Assembly: GCF_002795245.1 (NCBI RefSeq)
Contig: NZ_PGVG01000051.1
Span: 1-44,318, forward strand
Source: Bradyrhizobium forestalis
Lineage (GTDB): Bacteria; Pseudomonadota; Alphaproteobacteria; Rhizobiales; Xanthobacteraceae
DNA: 44,318 nucleotides
Reading direction: 5' to 3'
Numbering within the stretch: the stretch's first letter is position 1; every line of letters begins with the position of its first letter. The position numbers were made by a program, and so were the translations under genes. The notes below the pieces were generated by a model. It was not told the DNA's origin, did not search any database, and saw nothing but the letters and a program-made list of their open reading frames with translations. Below are positions 32,060-44,268 of the stretch, in pieces.

Positions 32060-32905
32060 ATGATCTCCGACGCGCGAGTCCTGCAACAATCCTCTGATGC
32101 GGCCGAAAGCGCCGCCGCGCCGTCGCGGCTGTCGCGCTATGCGCGGCCGATGCTGGGCGTGCTGCTGCCGCTGACGCTCGCGCTCGGCTGGGAACTCGTG
32201 GTGTGGCTCGGCTGGTCCAACGGACGGCTGGTGCCGCCGCCCTCGCGCATCTTCACCACGATCACTGACCTCGCCCGTTCCGGCGAGCTGGTCCGTCACA
32301 TCACAGCGACGCTGTGGCGCGTCTCGCTCGGCTTCGCCTTCGGCGTGGTTGCGGGCACGCTGCTGGGCGCCATCTCCGGTTATTGGTCGCTGGCGCGTCG
32401 GCTGCTCGATCCGACCGTGCAGGCATTGCGCGCGATTCCCTCGCTCGCCTGGGTGCCGCTGTTCATCCTCTGGCTCGGCATTTTCGAGACCTCGAAGATC
32501 GCGCTGATTGCGGTCGGTGTGTTCTTCCCGGTCTATCTCGGCGTCATGGGTGCGATCCTCTCGGTCGATCGCAAGATCGTCGAGGTCGGGCGCACCTTTC
32601 GCCTCTCCGGGTTCGCCATGATCCGCCGCATCCTGTTGCCGGCGGTGCTGCCGGCCTATGTCGTGTCGCTGCGCGTCGGTCTTGGCCTCGGCTGGATGTT
32701 CGTGGTCGCAGCCGAATTGATCGGCGCCTCCGAAGGGCTCGGTTATCTCCTGCTCGACGGCCAGCAGCTCGGCAAGCCCGCGCAGATCCTGGCCGCCATC
32801 GTCATCTTCGCCATCCTCGGCAAGCTCACGGATTGGCTGATCGAGCTTGCCGCCGCGCCCTTCCTGCGCTGGCAGGACGCCTTCGGCCAGGCAAAGGGAG
32901 CTTGA
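32060..32905 (+). CDS. ssuC: Sulfonate-type ABC transporter permease
   Basis: Inner-membrane permease of 281 residues of the SsuC/TauC family with about six hydrophobic helices. The EAA-type loop is near GRTFRLSGFAMIRRILLPAVLPAYVVSLRVGLG, which contacts the ATPase. LGWELVVWLGWSNGRLVPPPSRI is a typical family start. The stop codon is four bases before the ssuB start, so the two are translationally close-coupled. It works with SsuA and SsuB. Confidence 0.92.
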   Translation: MISDARVLQQSSDAAESAAAPSRLSRYARPMLGVLLPLTLALGWELVVWLGWSNGRLVPPPSRIFTTITDLARSGELVRHITATLWRVSLGFAFGVVAGTLLGAISGYWSLARRLLDPTVQALRAIPSLAWVPLFILWLGIFETSKIALIAVGVFFPVYLGVMGAILSVDRKIVEVGRTFRLSGFAMIRRILLPAVLPAYVVSLRVGLGLGWMFVVAAELIGASEGLGYLLLDGQQLGKPAQILAAIVIFAILGKLTDWLIELAAAPFLRWQDAFGQAKGA

Positions 32906-32909
32906 GGCG

Positions 32910-33695
32910 ATGCTGGCGCTCGACCGGGTCAGCAAGACCTATCCCAACGGCGTCGCGGCACTGGCGCGCTTCTCCGCCGAGATCAGGCAAGGCGAGATCA
33001 TCGCCATCATCGGCGGCTCCGGCTGCGGCAAGTCAACATTGCTCCGCGCCATCGCCGGGCTCGATCGCGCCAGCTCCGGCACGGTGACGCTCGACAACGA
33101 GACGATCAGCTCGCCCCATGCCAAGATCGGCATCATCTTCCAGGAGCCGCGTCTGCTGCCTTGGCTCAGCGTCGCCGACAATATCGGCTTCGGCCTCGCC
33201 GACCTGCCCGCGGTTGAGCGGCGCGAGAAGGTGGCGCGTGCGCTCGACCGCGTTGGCCTCGCCGAGAAGGCGCAGGCCTGGCCGCGCGAGCTCTCCGGCG
33301 GGCAAGCGCAGCGCGTCGCGATCGCGCGGGCGCTGGTGCCGCAGCCGGAGGTGCTGCTGCTCGACGAGCCGTTCTCCGCGCTCGATGCTTTCACGCGCAG
33401 GGATCTCCAGGATCATCTGCTCGACCTCTGGGCCGACATGCGGCCGACGCTCATCCTCGTCACCCATGACGTCGACGAGGCCGTGGTGCTGGCCGACCGC
33501 GTGCTGGTGATGCGGCCGCGACCGGGGCGACTGTTCGACCAGATCGAGATCAATCTCGGCCGGCCGCGCGACCGCAATTCACCCCTGTTCGAGAATTTCA
33601 AGCGCAGCGTGCTGACGTCACTCGACCGTTCGCTCGACCGCAACGTGCCCGACCGTGACGCAACCCAGGGTCCCGGTCAGGCCATGTGGTGGTGA
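32910..33695 (+). CDS. ssuB: Sulfonate-type ABC transporter ATP-binding protein
   Basis: ATPase of 261 residues. Walker A is GGSGCGKST (about 36-44), the signature is LSGGQAQR (about 131-138) and Walker B is VLLLDEPFSALD; the H-loop is in LVTHDVDEAV. ATG at 32910 follows GGAG and GAGG sequences and the ssuC stop by four bases. The open frame extends upstream within ssuC but this start matches the family. The product energises import through SsuC. Assignment to sulfonates rests on the context with SsuA and SsuC; nitrate- or taurine-type relatives are similar. Confidence 0.92.
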   Translation: MLALDRVSKTYPNGVAALARFSAEIRQGEIIAIIGGSGCGKSTLLRAIAGLDRASSGTVTLDNETISSPHAKIGIIFQEPRLLPWLSVADNIGFGLADLPAVERREKVARALDRVGLAEKAQAWPRELSGGQAQRVAIARALVPQPEVLLLDEPFSALDAFTRRDLQDHLLDLWADMRPTLILVTHDVDEAVVLADRVLVMRPRPGRLFDQIEINLGRPRDRNSPLFENFKRSVLTSLDRSLDRNVPDRDATQGPGQAMWW

Positions 33696-33749
33696 CAATT
33701 TCTCTCCCAGCCGGTACATCGAGAGGCGAATTATCCGGGAGAGAACAAG

Positions 33750-34259
33750 ATGGACGCCGCAGCACTGCGCCAGATGCAGGCCCCGATCAAGGAGCGCTAC
33801 AAGACCGATCCCAAGGCCGCGCTGATCACGCTGAAGGCCAAGGGCTCCACCGATAGCGAAGGCATCGCCTGCAAGGTCGAGACCGGCCGCGCCATCGCGA
33901 TGGCTGGTCTGCACCCCGCCACCGGCGGCTCCGGCCTCGAGCTCTGCTCCGGCGACATGCTGCTGGAGGCGCTGGTCGCCTGCGCCGGTGTCACGCTGAA
34001 GTCGGTCGCGACCGCGATCGAGGTGCCCTTGAAGACCGGCAATGTCTATGCCGAGGGCGATCTCGACTTCCGCGGCACGCTCGGCGTCGACAAGGAGACC
34101 CCGGTCGGCTTTGCCGAGATCCGCCTCCGCTTCGAGGTCGACACGGCCGCGCCGCAGGACAAGCTCGATCTCCTGCTCAAGCTCACCGAGCGCTATTGCG
34201 TGGTCTACCAGACCATCAAGAACGGCCCGAAGGTCTCGGTGTCGATGCAGCGGATGTGA
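33750..34259 (+). CDS. OsmC-family protein, sulfonate-cluster associated
   Basis: Protein of 169 residues of the OsmC/Ohr fold. Two cysteines are present at positions consistent with the thiol peroxidase pair: one in LELCSGDMLLEALVAC (about Cys71) and one in the C-terminal helix (YCVVYQTI, about Cys150), although the exact resolving pair is uncertain because LVACAG adds another. GGGAG lies seven bases before the ATG. It follows ssuB by about 55 bases on the same strand and is probably in the same operon. OsmC proteins detoxify organic peroxides; some relatives are linked to sulfur metabolism. Confidence 0.83.
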   Translation: MDAAALRQMQAPIKERYKTDPKAALITLKAKGSTDSEGIACKVETGRAIAMAGLHPATGGSGLELCSGDMLLEALVACAGVTLKSVATAIEVPLKTGNVYAEGDLDFRGTLGVDKETPVGFAEIRLRFEVDTAAPQDKLDLLLKLTERYCVVYQTIKNGPKVSVSMQRM

Positions 34260-34266
34260 CTCTGTG

Positions 34267-34426
34267 TACCCTCCCCTGGAGGGGGAGGGTCGATCGCGCG
34301 TAGCGCGAGCGGGGTGGGGTGATCTCTCCACTCGGGCACCGTGTCCGTCGAGAGACTGTCACCCCACCCCGTCTCATATTTCGCTGCGCTCCATATGAGC
34401 CGACCCTCCCCCTCCAGGGGAGGGTA
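34267..34426. repeat. Paired palindromic repeat, family D, copy 1
   Basis: Ends TACCCTCCCCTGGAGGGGGA and CCCTCCCCCTCCAGGGGAGG are inverted copies that could form a stem of more than 20 bp, with GGGGTGGGGTGA/TCACCCCACCCC and two more variable parts inside. It lies between osmC and the membrane protein gene. Confidence 0.85.
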
Positions 34427-34436
34427 AGAAGCCAAG

Positions 34437-35243
34437 ATGTCCCTCGACCTCCACTTCATCCTCTTCCTTCTCCTGCGCATGGCGATTGCGGCGGCGTTCG
34501 TCGTGACGGCCTCTGTTATCACCGAGCGCTCGGGGCCGGTGATCGGCGCGCTGGTGGCGACGCTGCCGATCTCGGCGGGGCCTTCCTATGTCTTCCTGGC
34601 GCTCGACCATGACGCCGCCTTCATCGCGCAGGGCGCGCTGTCGAGCCTTCCGGTCAACGCCGCGACGATTGTCCTCGGGCTCACCTATGTCGTGCTGGCG
34701 CAGCGGAACAATCTGCTTGTGAGTGCCGGCAGTGCGGTCGCGGTGTGGATCGTGCTGGCCTCCATCATCCGTCTGTTCGACTGGACCCTGGCGGCCGGGC
34801 TCGTTGTCAATTTGGTTGCCTTCGGAATCTGCATTCCGCTGCTCGCAAGATACCGCCATGTGAAAATGCCGCTGGTGACGCGCCGCTGGTACGATATTCC
34901 GTTCCGCGCCTCGCTGGTCGCAACCCTCGTCGCGATCGTGGTCTCGACCTCGGGCTGGGTCGGCCCGCGCGTCTCCGGCGTCATCGCGCTCTACCCGATC
35001 GTCTTCACCAGCATGATGGTGATCCTGCACCCGCGCATCGGCGGCCCGCCGACCGCCGCCGTGCTTGCCAACTCCGCCTGGGGCCTGCTCGGATTCGGCA
35101 TGGCGATTGCGGTGCTGCATCTCGGCGCCGCAAACTTCGGCTCCGCAATCGGCCTCAGCATGGGGCTCGCCACCTGCATCGCCTGGAATCTGACGCTGTG
35201 GTGGAACGGGCGCAGGAAGCGGCTGGCGGCGGCGGCTTCGTAG
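34437..35243 (+). CDS. Integral membrane protein of unknown function
   Basis: Protein of 268 residues with about eight hydrophobic segments spread along its length and no signal peptide or soluble domain. SGPVIGALVATLPISAGPSYVFLALDHD in the first third and SGVIALYPIVFTSMMVILHPRIGGPPTAAVLANS in the second half look like an internal repeat: each contains a GA/GVxALxPI-type turn followed by a helix, suggesting a duplicated four-helix unit. I do not recognise the family. It follows a palindromic repeat directly, starts at ATG 34437, and is convergent with mutS with only 25 bases between the stops. Confidence 0.8.
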   Translation: MSLDLHFILFLLLRMAIAAAFVVTASVITERSGPVIGALVATLPISAGPSYVFLALDHDAAFIAQGALSSLPVNAATIVLGLTYVVLAQRNNLLVSAGSAVAVWIVLASIIRLFDWTLAAGLVVNLVAFGICIPLLARYRHVKMPLVTRRWYDIPFRASLVATLVAIVVSTSGWVGPRVSGVIALYPIVFTSMMVILHPRIGGPPTAAVLANSAWGLLGFGMAIAVLHLGAANFGSAIGLSMGLATCIAWNLTLWWNGRRKRLAAAAS

Positions 35244-35261
35244 CAACCTAATGGTTGCTAC
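35240..35261. terminator. Palindrome in convergent gap, copy 2; candidate bidirectional terminator
   Basis: GTAGCAACC and GGTTGCTAC form a perfect nine-bp stem around TAAT. It overlaps the stop codon of the membrane-protein gene (TAG at 35241-35243) and lies eight bases from the mutS stop. It shares 18 bases exactly with 4374-4391. Confidence 0.6.
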
Positions 35262-35268
35262 CGCACCG

Positions 35269-38007
<2,739 letters not shown>

Positions 38008-38222
38008 GGGCAGCGCAACCTACAAAATTTCGCCCGATGGTCCTATCGCTTTGGCCGGCGAGGGGAGGTTTTCCACGTTGTCCGCACCGCGGCATGCGCT
38101 AGCGGCGTGCGGGCCCTTCGGAACACGCAAGAAACCGTCAATTGACCTGCCGCGGGCGCCCTCCTAAAACTCCGCCGACATTGAAGAATTTGGCCGGACC
38201 GCGGCATTCAGGGAGAACAACG

Positions 38223-39431
<1,209 letters not shown>

Positions 39432-39437
39432 TGGTCT

Positions 39438-39577
39438 CTCCTCTCCCTTTCCCCGCTTGCGGGGAGAGGGCAGGGGTGAGGGGCTTCTCTCCGCGCATGA
39501 GACGGTCGTGGGACCTGTACCCCCTCACCCGGATCGCAAGGGCGATCCGACCTCTCCCCGCAAGCGGGGCGAGGTGA
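39438..39577. repeat. Paired palindromic repeat, family D, copy 2
   Basis: CTCTCCCTTTCCCCGCTTGC and GCGGGGAGAG at the left, GGGTGAGGGG/CCCCTCACCC inside, CTCTCCCCGCAAGCGGGG at the right. Located between pcaF and pcaH. Confidence 0.8.
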
Positions 39578-39614
39578 AGAACCGGAAGCTCCGAAACCCG
39601 CTTCCCCAAATTAG

Positions 39615-39628
39615 TTATATCCTATAAT
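39615..39628 (+). promoter_or_regulatory. Candidate pcaHG promoter with overlapping palindrome
   Basis: TATAAT (39623-39628) is a consensus -10, and it overlaps the inverted repeat TTATA-TCC-TATAA (39615-39627). The -35 region is poor, as expected for an activator-dependent promoter. About 55 bases separate it from the pcaH start. Inference only. Confidence 0.45.
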
Positions 39629-39682
39629 GATTGGCGGAAGCGTTGACCGGCCGGACCACAATGGCCGGGGAGGAGTTCGCCA

Positions 39683-40384
39683 ATGACATTCATCTATCCT
39701 GTCGACAGCAACAAGGCGCATCCGCTGCCGCTGTCGCCCGACTACAAGAGCTCGATCAAGCGTGCGCCGAACAAGCCCTTGATCCCGATGCGCCATACGT
39801 TGTCGGAGCTGACCGGCCCGGTCTACGGCCACGAGACCGTGCGCGAGGGTGACAACGACCTCACCACCCAGCACGCGGGCGAGCCGATCGGCGAGCGCAT
39901 CATCGTGCACGGCCATGTGCGCGACGAGGACGGCCGCGGCGTGCCGAACTCGTTGATCGAGATCTGGCAGGCCAATTCCTGCGGCCGCTATGTTCACGTC
40001 CGTGATCAGCATCCGGCGCCGCTCGATCCGAATTTCACCGGTGCGGGCCGCACCGTGAGCGATGCTTCCGGCTACTACCGCTTCGTCACCATCAAGCCGG
40101 GCGCCTATCCCTGGGGCAATCATCACAATGCCTGGCGGCCCGCGCACATCCATCTGTCGGTGTTCGGCTATTCCTTCGTCACGCGCCTCGTGACGCAGAT
40201 GTATTTCCCGAACGATCCCTTGTTCCCGTTCGACCCGATCTTCAATTCGGTTCCGGACGAGAAGGCGCGGGCGCGGATGGTCTCCTCGTTTGATCTCGAG
40301 AACACCAAACCCGAATGGGCGCTGTGCTACCGCTTTGACATCGTGCTGCGCGGCAAGAACGCCACCCCCATGGAGAACCATTAA
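39683..40384 (+). CDS. pcaH: Protocatechuate 3,4-dioxygenase, beta subunit
   Basis: Catalytic subunit of 233 residues that cleaves protocatechuate between the hydroxyls to 3-carboxymuconate. The four ferric-iron ligands can be placed by spacing: Tyr103 (in GRYVHV), Tyr142 (in KPGAYPW), His155 and His157 (in RPAHIHLSV). The N-terminal extension before the core (residues 1-70) is typical of the beta chain. GGGGAGGAG lies seven bases before the ATG. pcaG follows immediately. Confidence 0.95.
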   Translation: MTFIYPVDSNKAHPLPLSPDYKSSIKRAPNKPLIPMRHTLSELTGPVYGHETVREGDNDLTTQHAGEPIGERIIVHGHVRDEDGRGVPNSLIEIWQANSCGRYVHVRDQHPAPLDPNFTGAGRTVSDASGYYRFVTIKPGAYPWGNHHNAWRPAHIHLSVFGYSFVTRLVTQMYFPNDPLFPFDPIFNSVPDEKARARMVSSFDLENTKPEWALCYRFDIVLRGKNATPMENH

Positions 40385-40987
40385 GTGCAAGAGTCTGTGA
40401 AGCCCAACGGGATCACCCCATCGCAGACGGTCGGTCCGTTCTTCAAATACGGCCTGACGCCGAACGGCGAGTACGCCTGGAACGACGCGTTCACCAACTC
40501 GACGCTGACGCCTGATGTCACGGGCGACCGCATCCGCATCGAGGGCCGCGTGTTCGACGGCGACGGCGTTGCCGTGCCGGATTGCATGCTGGAGATCTGG
40601 CAGGCGGATGCGCAAGGACGTTTCGCCGACCCGCAGGACAAGCGCGCGCTACCGAATGCGAGCTTCCGCGGCTTCGCCCGCTGTGGCACCGACAAGGACG
40701 GCAACTACGCCTTCGAGACCATCAAGCCGGGCGCGGTGCCGGATCCCGACGGCAAGCCGCAGGCGCCCCATATCCTGCTTGCGGTGTTCGGCCGCGGCAT
40801 GCTGCGGCATCTCTACACCCGCATCTATTTCAGCGACGAGGCCGGCAACGCCGCCGATCCCGTGCTGGCGCTGGTGCCGGGCGACCGCCGCGCCACGCTG
40901 ACCGCGGTGCGCGAGGCCGGCAAGCCGGTCTACCGGCTCGACCTGCGGCTCCAGGGCGACGACGAGACGGTGTTCTTCGAGATGTGA
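40385..40987 (+). CDS. pcaG: Protocatechuate 3,4-dioxygenase, alpha subunit
   Basis: Alpha subunit of 200 residues that packs with PcaH. It starts with GTG at 40385, the base right after the pcaH stop, so translation is tightly coupled. It keeps the fold (GITPSQTVGPFFKYGL, DCMLEIWQADAQGRF, GRGMLRHLYTRIYF) but lacks the iron-binding HxH of the beta chain at the equivalent place, as expected for the alpha subunit. No other pca gene follows; a hairpin at 41169-41183 lies downstream. Confidence 0.94.
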   Translation: MQESVKPNGITPSQTVGPFFKYGLTPNGEYAWNDAFTNSTLTPDVTGDRIRIEGRVFDGDGVAVPDCMLEIWQADAQGRFADPQDKRALPNASFRGFARCGTDKDGNYAFETIKPGAVPDPDGKPQAPHILLAVFGRGMLRHLYTRIYFSDEAGNAADPVLALVPGDRRATLTAVREAGKPVYRLDLRLQGDDETVFFEM

Positions 40988-41168
40988 GACAAGCGCGCCG
41001 GTGACCCCAGCTCGCCGGCGCCCCGTTCCTCGTCCAGCGCAATCGCCGCGGGGTGCTGCCTTGCATCAGGCTCGATGCGTCTCTTTGCTCGCCTGTGCGT
41101 CAGTCCCACTGACCCAAAAACCGATTTGAGAGACGGCCAGTTCCAGTAGTTTTGCGGAGCCTTTCTTC

Positions 41169-41183
41169 CGGGACTTTCCCGGG
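41169..41183. terminator. Hairpin between pcaG and chemotaxis receptor
   Basis: CCGGGA and TCCCGG enclose CTT. The stem is short and no T-run follows, so termination is uncertain. It is one of few structured elements in the 263-base gap, which otherwise shows nothing recognisable. Confidence 0.4.
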
Positions 41184-41250
41184 CTGCAATCCCGTATTTA
41201 CCACATTGATCTAGGCTCCTCGCGGTTTCAGCGGCGCCCTGGATTATTTC

Positions 41251-42939
41251 ATGAAGATTCGCCTTTCGTTGTCCTCCGCTATCATTGCGTTCGGGATCGT
41301 TCTTGCCATTGGCTTTACTGCGGTCGTTTCCACCAGCCTTTACGCCCTCAAGGAGCTCAAGGTCGGCGGCCCGCTCTATTCCGACATCAAGCTCGGCAAC
41401 GACCTCATCGCCGACATCCTGCCGCCGCCCGAATACGTCATCGAGGCCTATCTCGAAGCCACCCTCGCCATGCGTGAGCCGGACCAGCTGGCGGCCCATG
41501 GTGAACGCCTGGTCCAGCTCCGTAAGGATTACGACGAGCGCAAGGCATACTGGGTCTCCTCCAGCCTCTCGCCAGATCTGAAGACCGCGCTGGTGTCGAA
41601 GTCCGATGCCGAGGTGCAGAAATTCTGGAAGGCGTCCGAACAGCTCCTGCCGGCCCTCAAGGCCAAGGACGCGGCGGCTTCCGAGCGCGCCTACGCGCAG
41701 CTCAAGGAGGCCTATACCGCGCATCGCGCGGTCATCGACAGCATCGTCGACAGCGCCAACAAGCAGAATGCCGCCATGGAGAAGCTGGCCGCGGACCGCG
41801 ACAGCTCCATTCTCTATATTCTCCTCGGCGTCTCCGCCGCCGTCCTGGCCTTCATTGCCGCTGGTCTGCTCGGTGTTGCCCTCGGCGTGGTGCGTCCGAT
41901 CGTGCGCATGACCGACACGATGCAGAAGCTCGCGACCGGCGATCTCGCCGCCGACATTCCCTTCGCGCACCGCCAGGACGAGGTCGGCTCGATGGCGGGG
42001 GCGCTTCTGGTGTTCAAGCAGGCGGCGGTCGAGAATTCCCGTCTGCGCGAGGAACAGTTGCGACAGGAGCAGGAGGCGTCGCTTGCCAAGCGCTCCGCCC
42101 TGCACCAGATGGCCGAAACCGTCGAGCGCGAGACCGGCCGCTCGGTGGATACCGCGACCTCTGCGACGCAAGGCGTCGAACGGGCCGCCTCCGGCCTGTC
42201 GGAGATCGCGAAATCGCTCTCGGCGCAGTCGCAGGCGGTCGCGGCGGCCTCTATGCAGGCCCTCGGCAGCTCGCAGTCCGTATCGGCCGCGGCCGAAGAA
42301 CTGAGCGCCTCGATCCGCGAGATCGCAAGCCAGGTCGCGCGGACCAGCACCGTCACCAAATCGGCAGTTGCCGGCCGCGAGCAGGCGCGCTCGACCATTC
42401 AGGCGCTGGCCGGATCGGTGAAGAAGATCGCCGAGGTCTCCGACCTCATCGGCGGCATCGCGGGCCAGACCAACCTTTTGGCGCTCAACGCGACGATCGA
42501 GGCGGCGCGGGCCGGCGAAGCCGGCCGCGGCTTCGCGGTGGTTGCCGCCGAAGTGAAATCCCTGTCCGACCAGACCGCCAAATCCACCGAGGAGATCGGG
42601 CGGCTCATTGCCGAGATCCAGACCTCGACGCAGGCCGCGGTCGACGCCGTCGAGGCCATGGGTGGCCACATCGTCGAGATCGACGGCGTGGCGACCTCGG
42701 TCGCCGCCGCGATGGAAGAGCAGGATGCCGCGACGCGGGAGATCGCGCGGTCGATTTCCGAATCAGCCTCTGCGGCGAAGGAGGTCTCGGCCAAGATCGG
42801 CAATGTCAGCCGCGATGCCGCCTCGGTCAACGAGCGCGCCGCGGACGTGAGGCAGGCGATCGCCGGGATGGCGGCCAATCTCGAACAGCTGCGGTCGGTC
42901 GTCGTGCGGACTGTGCGCGACTCGACCGCGGCAGCCTGA
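41251..42939 (+). CDS. Methyl-accepting chemotaxis protein
   Basis: Chemoreceptor of 562 residues. A first transmembrane helix (about 8-30) leads to a helical periplasmic ligand domain (about 32-185), then a second helix (about 188-212), a HAMP domain (about 213-266) and the cytoplasmic signalling domain (about 290-550). The conserved tip reads IGGIAGQTNLLALNATIEAARAGEAGRGFAVVAAEV. No CheR-tethering pentapeptide is present at the C-terminus. The ligand is unknown; being next to pca genes raises the idea of sensing aromatics, but that is speculative. ATG at 41251. Confidence 0.94.
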   Translation: MKIRLSLSSAIIAFGIVLAIGFTAVVSTSLYALKELKVGGPLYSDIKLGNDLIADILPPPEYVIEAYLEATLAMREPDQLAAHGERLVQLRKDYDERKAYWVSSSLSPDLKTALVSKSDAEVQKFWKASEQLLPALKAKDAAASERAYAQLKEAYTAHRAVIDSIVDSANKQNAAMEKLAADRDSSILYILLGVSAAVLAFIAAGLLGVALGVVRPIVRMTDTMQKLATGDLAADIPFAHRQDEVGSMAGALLVFKQAAVENSRLREEQLRQEQEASLAKRSALHQMAETVERETGRSVDTATSATQGVERAASGLSEIAKSLSAQSQAVAAASMQALGSSQSVSAAAEELSASIREIASQVARTSTVTKSAVAGREQARSTIQALAGSVKKIAEVSDLIGGIAGQTNLLALNATIEAARAGEAGRGFAVVAAEVKSLSDQTAKSTEEIGRLIAEIQTSTQAAVDAVEAMGGHIVEIDGVATSVAAAMEEQDAATREIARSISESASAAKEVSAKIGNVSRDAASVNERAADVRQAIAGMAANLEQLRSVVVRTVRDSTAAA

Positions 42940-43015
42940 GCCCGGCGGCAACTCGGCCGCTGGTGCCCGGGAGCGTGATCGTGCAGTATGGCGCGGGACA
43001 GGGGCATCGTGGTTT

Positions 43016-44077
43016 ATGACATCTCCACAATTGCCGGCGGTCGTTGAGCCCGCCCGACTGACGGCCGCGCTGCGCAGGGGCGGCGTGCTCGACGCCGGTG
43101 CCGTGCGCGAGGTGAAGGTGCTGCACCAGCGCGACACCGTCGTGTCACATATCGTCCGGCTTGGCCTGCGCTATGTCGGGGAAGCCGCCGGCGCCCCGCA
43201 ATCGCTGATCCTCAAGATGGCGCATGCTGCCTTTGCGGGGACGCTTGCTGATCGCGGCCGGCACGAGGTGACCTTTTACACACAGCTCTCGCCTAACATG
43301 CCGGGACTCGTGCCGCGCTGCTTCGATGGGCATTTCGACGAGGAGAGCGGGGCCTGGCATCTCTTGCTCGAAGACCTAACAAACAGCCATGAAATTGCGA
43401 CCGTGCCGACGCTGCCGCCGTCGCGCGATCAGGCTGTAGCCATCGTCACGACACTGGCGCGCATGCATGCGGTGTGGTGGGATCATGCTGGCCTCGGCGA
43501 AACCATCGGTACCTGGGCGAGCACCGAGGACAGCGCTGCGCGCATGGAGACCTTCGCCGGTCATTACGATCGCCTTGCGGATCAGCTTGGCGACCGCCTC
43601 AGCGAGGAGCGGCGCATCCTCTACCGTCGGCTCATCGAACAGTCGGCCCGGTTATCGCAGCGCTACCACTCGCGCCGCCATGTCACGATTGCCCATGGCG
43701 ACGCCCATACTTGGAATTTCCTGTTGCCGCGCGCCGGTGTAGCGGACACCGTGCGCATCTTCGATTTCGATCTGTGGAGCATCAATGTGCCCACTAGCGA
43801 TCTTGCCTACATGATGGCGCTGCAGTGGTATCCCGAGCGTCGGCAGGCGCTCGAGCGGGCGCTGCTCAATCGCTACCACGAGACGCTGCTCGCACACGGC
43901 GTGACAGGCTACACGCGCGGTGCGCTCGATCAGGACTATCGCTGGTCGGTTCTCTGGCACATCACCAAGCCGGTCTGGCAATGGAGCATCAACCTCCCGC
44001 CGGGCATCTGGTGGAACAATCTGGAGCGGGTGATGATGGCGGTCGAGGATCTCGGCTGCGAGGAGTTGTTGGGGTAG
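43016..44077 (+). CDS. Phosphotransferase of the APH/EcKinase-like superfamily
   Basis: Kinase-fold protein of 353 residues. The catalytic loop IAHGDAHTWNFLL (Asp229, Asn234) and the metal-binding FDFDLW (about Asp250 or Asp252) are intact. The N-lobe (about 30-125) carries SLILKMAH with the ATP-binding Lys about 67 and LLLEDL as hinge. The superfamily includes aminoglycoside, choline and ecdysteroid kinases. The substrate is not predictable; antibiotic resistance should not be assumed. ATG at 43016. Confidence 0.85.
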   Translation: MTSPQLPAVVEPARLTAALRRGGVLDAGAVREVKVLHQRDTVVSHIVRLGLRYVGEAAGAPQSLILKMAHAAFAGTLADRGRHEVTFYTQLSPNMPGLVPRCFDGHFDEESGAWHLLLEDLTNSHEIATVPTLPPSRDQAVAIVTTLARMHAVWWDHAGLGETIGTWASTEDSAARMETFAGHYDRLADQLGDRLSEERRILYRRLIEQSARLSQRYHSRRHVTIAHGDAHTWNFLLPRAGVADTVRIFDFDLWSINVPTSDLAYMMALQWYPERRQALERALLNRYHETLLAHGVTGYTRGALDQDYRWSVLWHITKPVWQWSINLPPGIWWNNLERVMMAVEDLGCEELLG

Positions 44078-44100
44078 GCGGCGCGCCACAATTTCGGTGC

Positions 44101-44197
44101 CGTCCCTGCGAACGCAGGGACCCATAACCACAAGGAGAGGTCGTCGCGCGAGCTGCTAACTCCGAGTCTTCGCCAAACTCCTCCCTGTGGTTGATGG
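44101..44197. repeat. Palindromic repeat, family B, broken by the IS110-type element
   Basis: The left arm holds GTCCCTGCGAACGCAGGGAC (44102-44121) followed by CCATAACCACA. The right arm reaches CTCCCTGTGGTTGATGG and then stops, where copies such as 31851-32004 continue into GGGTCCC. The break at about 44197 coincides with the start of the insertion element. Confidence 0.65.
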
Positions 44198-44200
44198 TGT

Positions 44201-44268
44201 GGACGGCCCCCTACGGCATCATTTGTGCCAGAATGAGGTTGTCACACACTCATTCACAGGAGCCGTCC
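44201..44268 (+). promoter_or_regulatory. Inverted repeat sequestering the transposase start region
   Basis: GGACGGC (44201-44207) is complementary to GCCGTCC (44262-44268), which lies directly before the GTG start and overlaps the last base of the CACAGGAG ribosome binding site. Transcripts reading in from outside could fold here and hide the start, limiting transposase translation. Confidence 0.5.

Noticed and set aside
40930..42669. 579-residue minus-strand frame opposite the chemotaxis receptor
   Set aside because: Antisense shadow; the plus strand encodes a complete receptor.
43016..44077. Aminoglycoside resistance gene
   Set aside because: The APH-like fold is shared by many metabolic kinases; nothing in the context supports antibiotic resistance.
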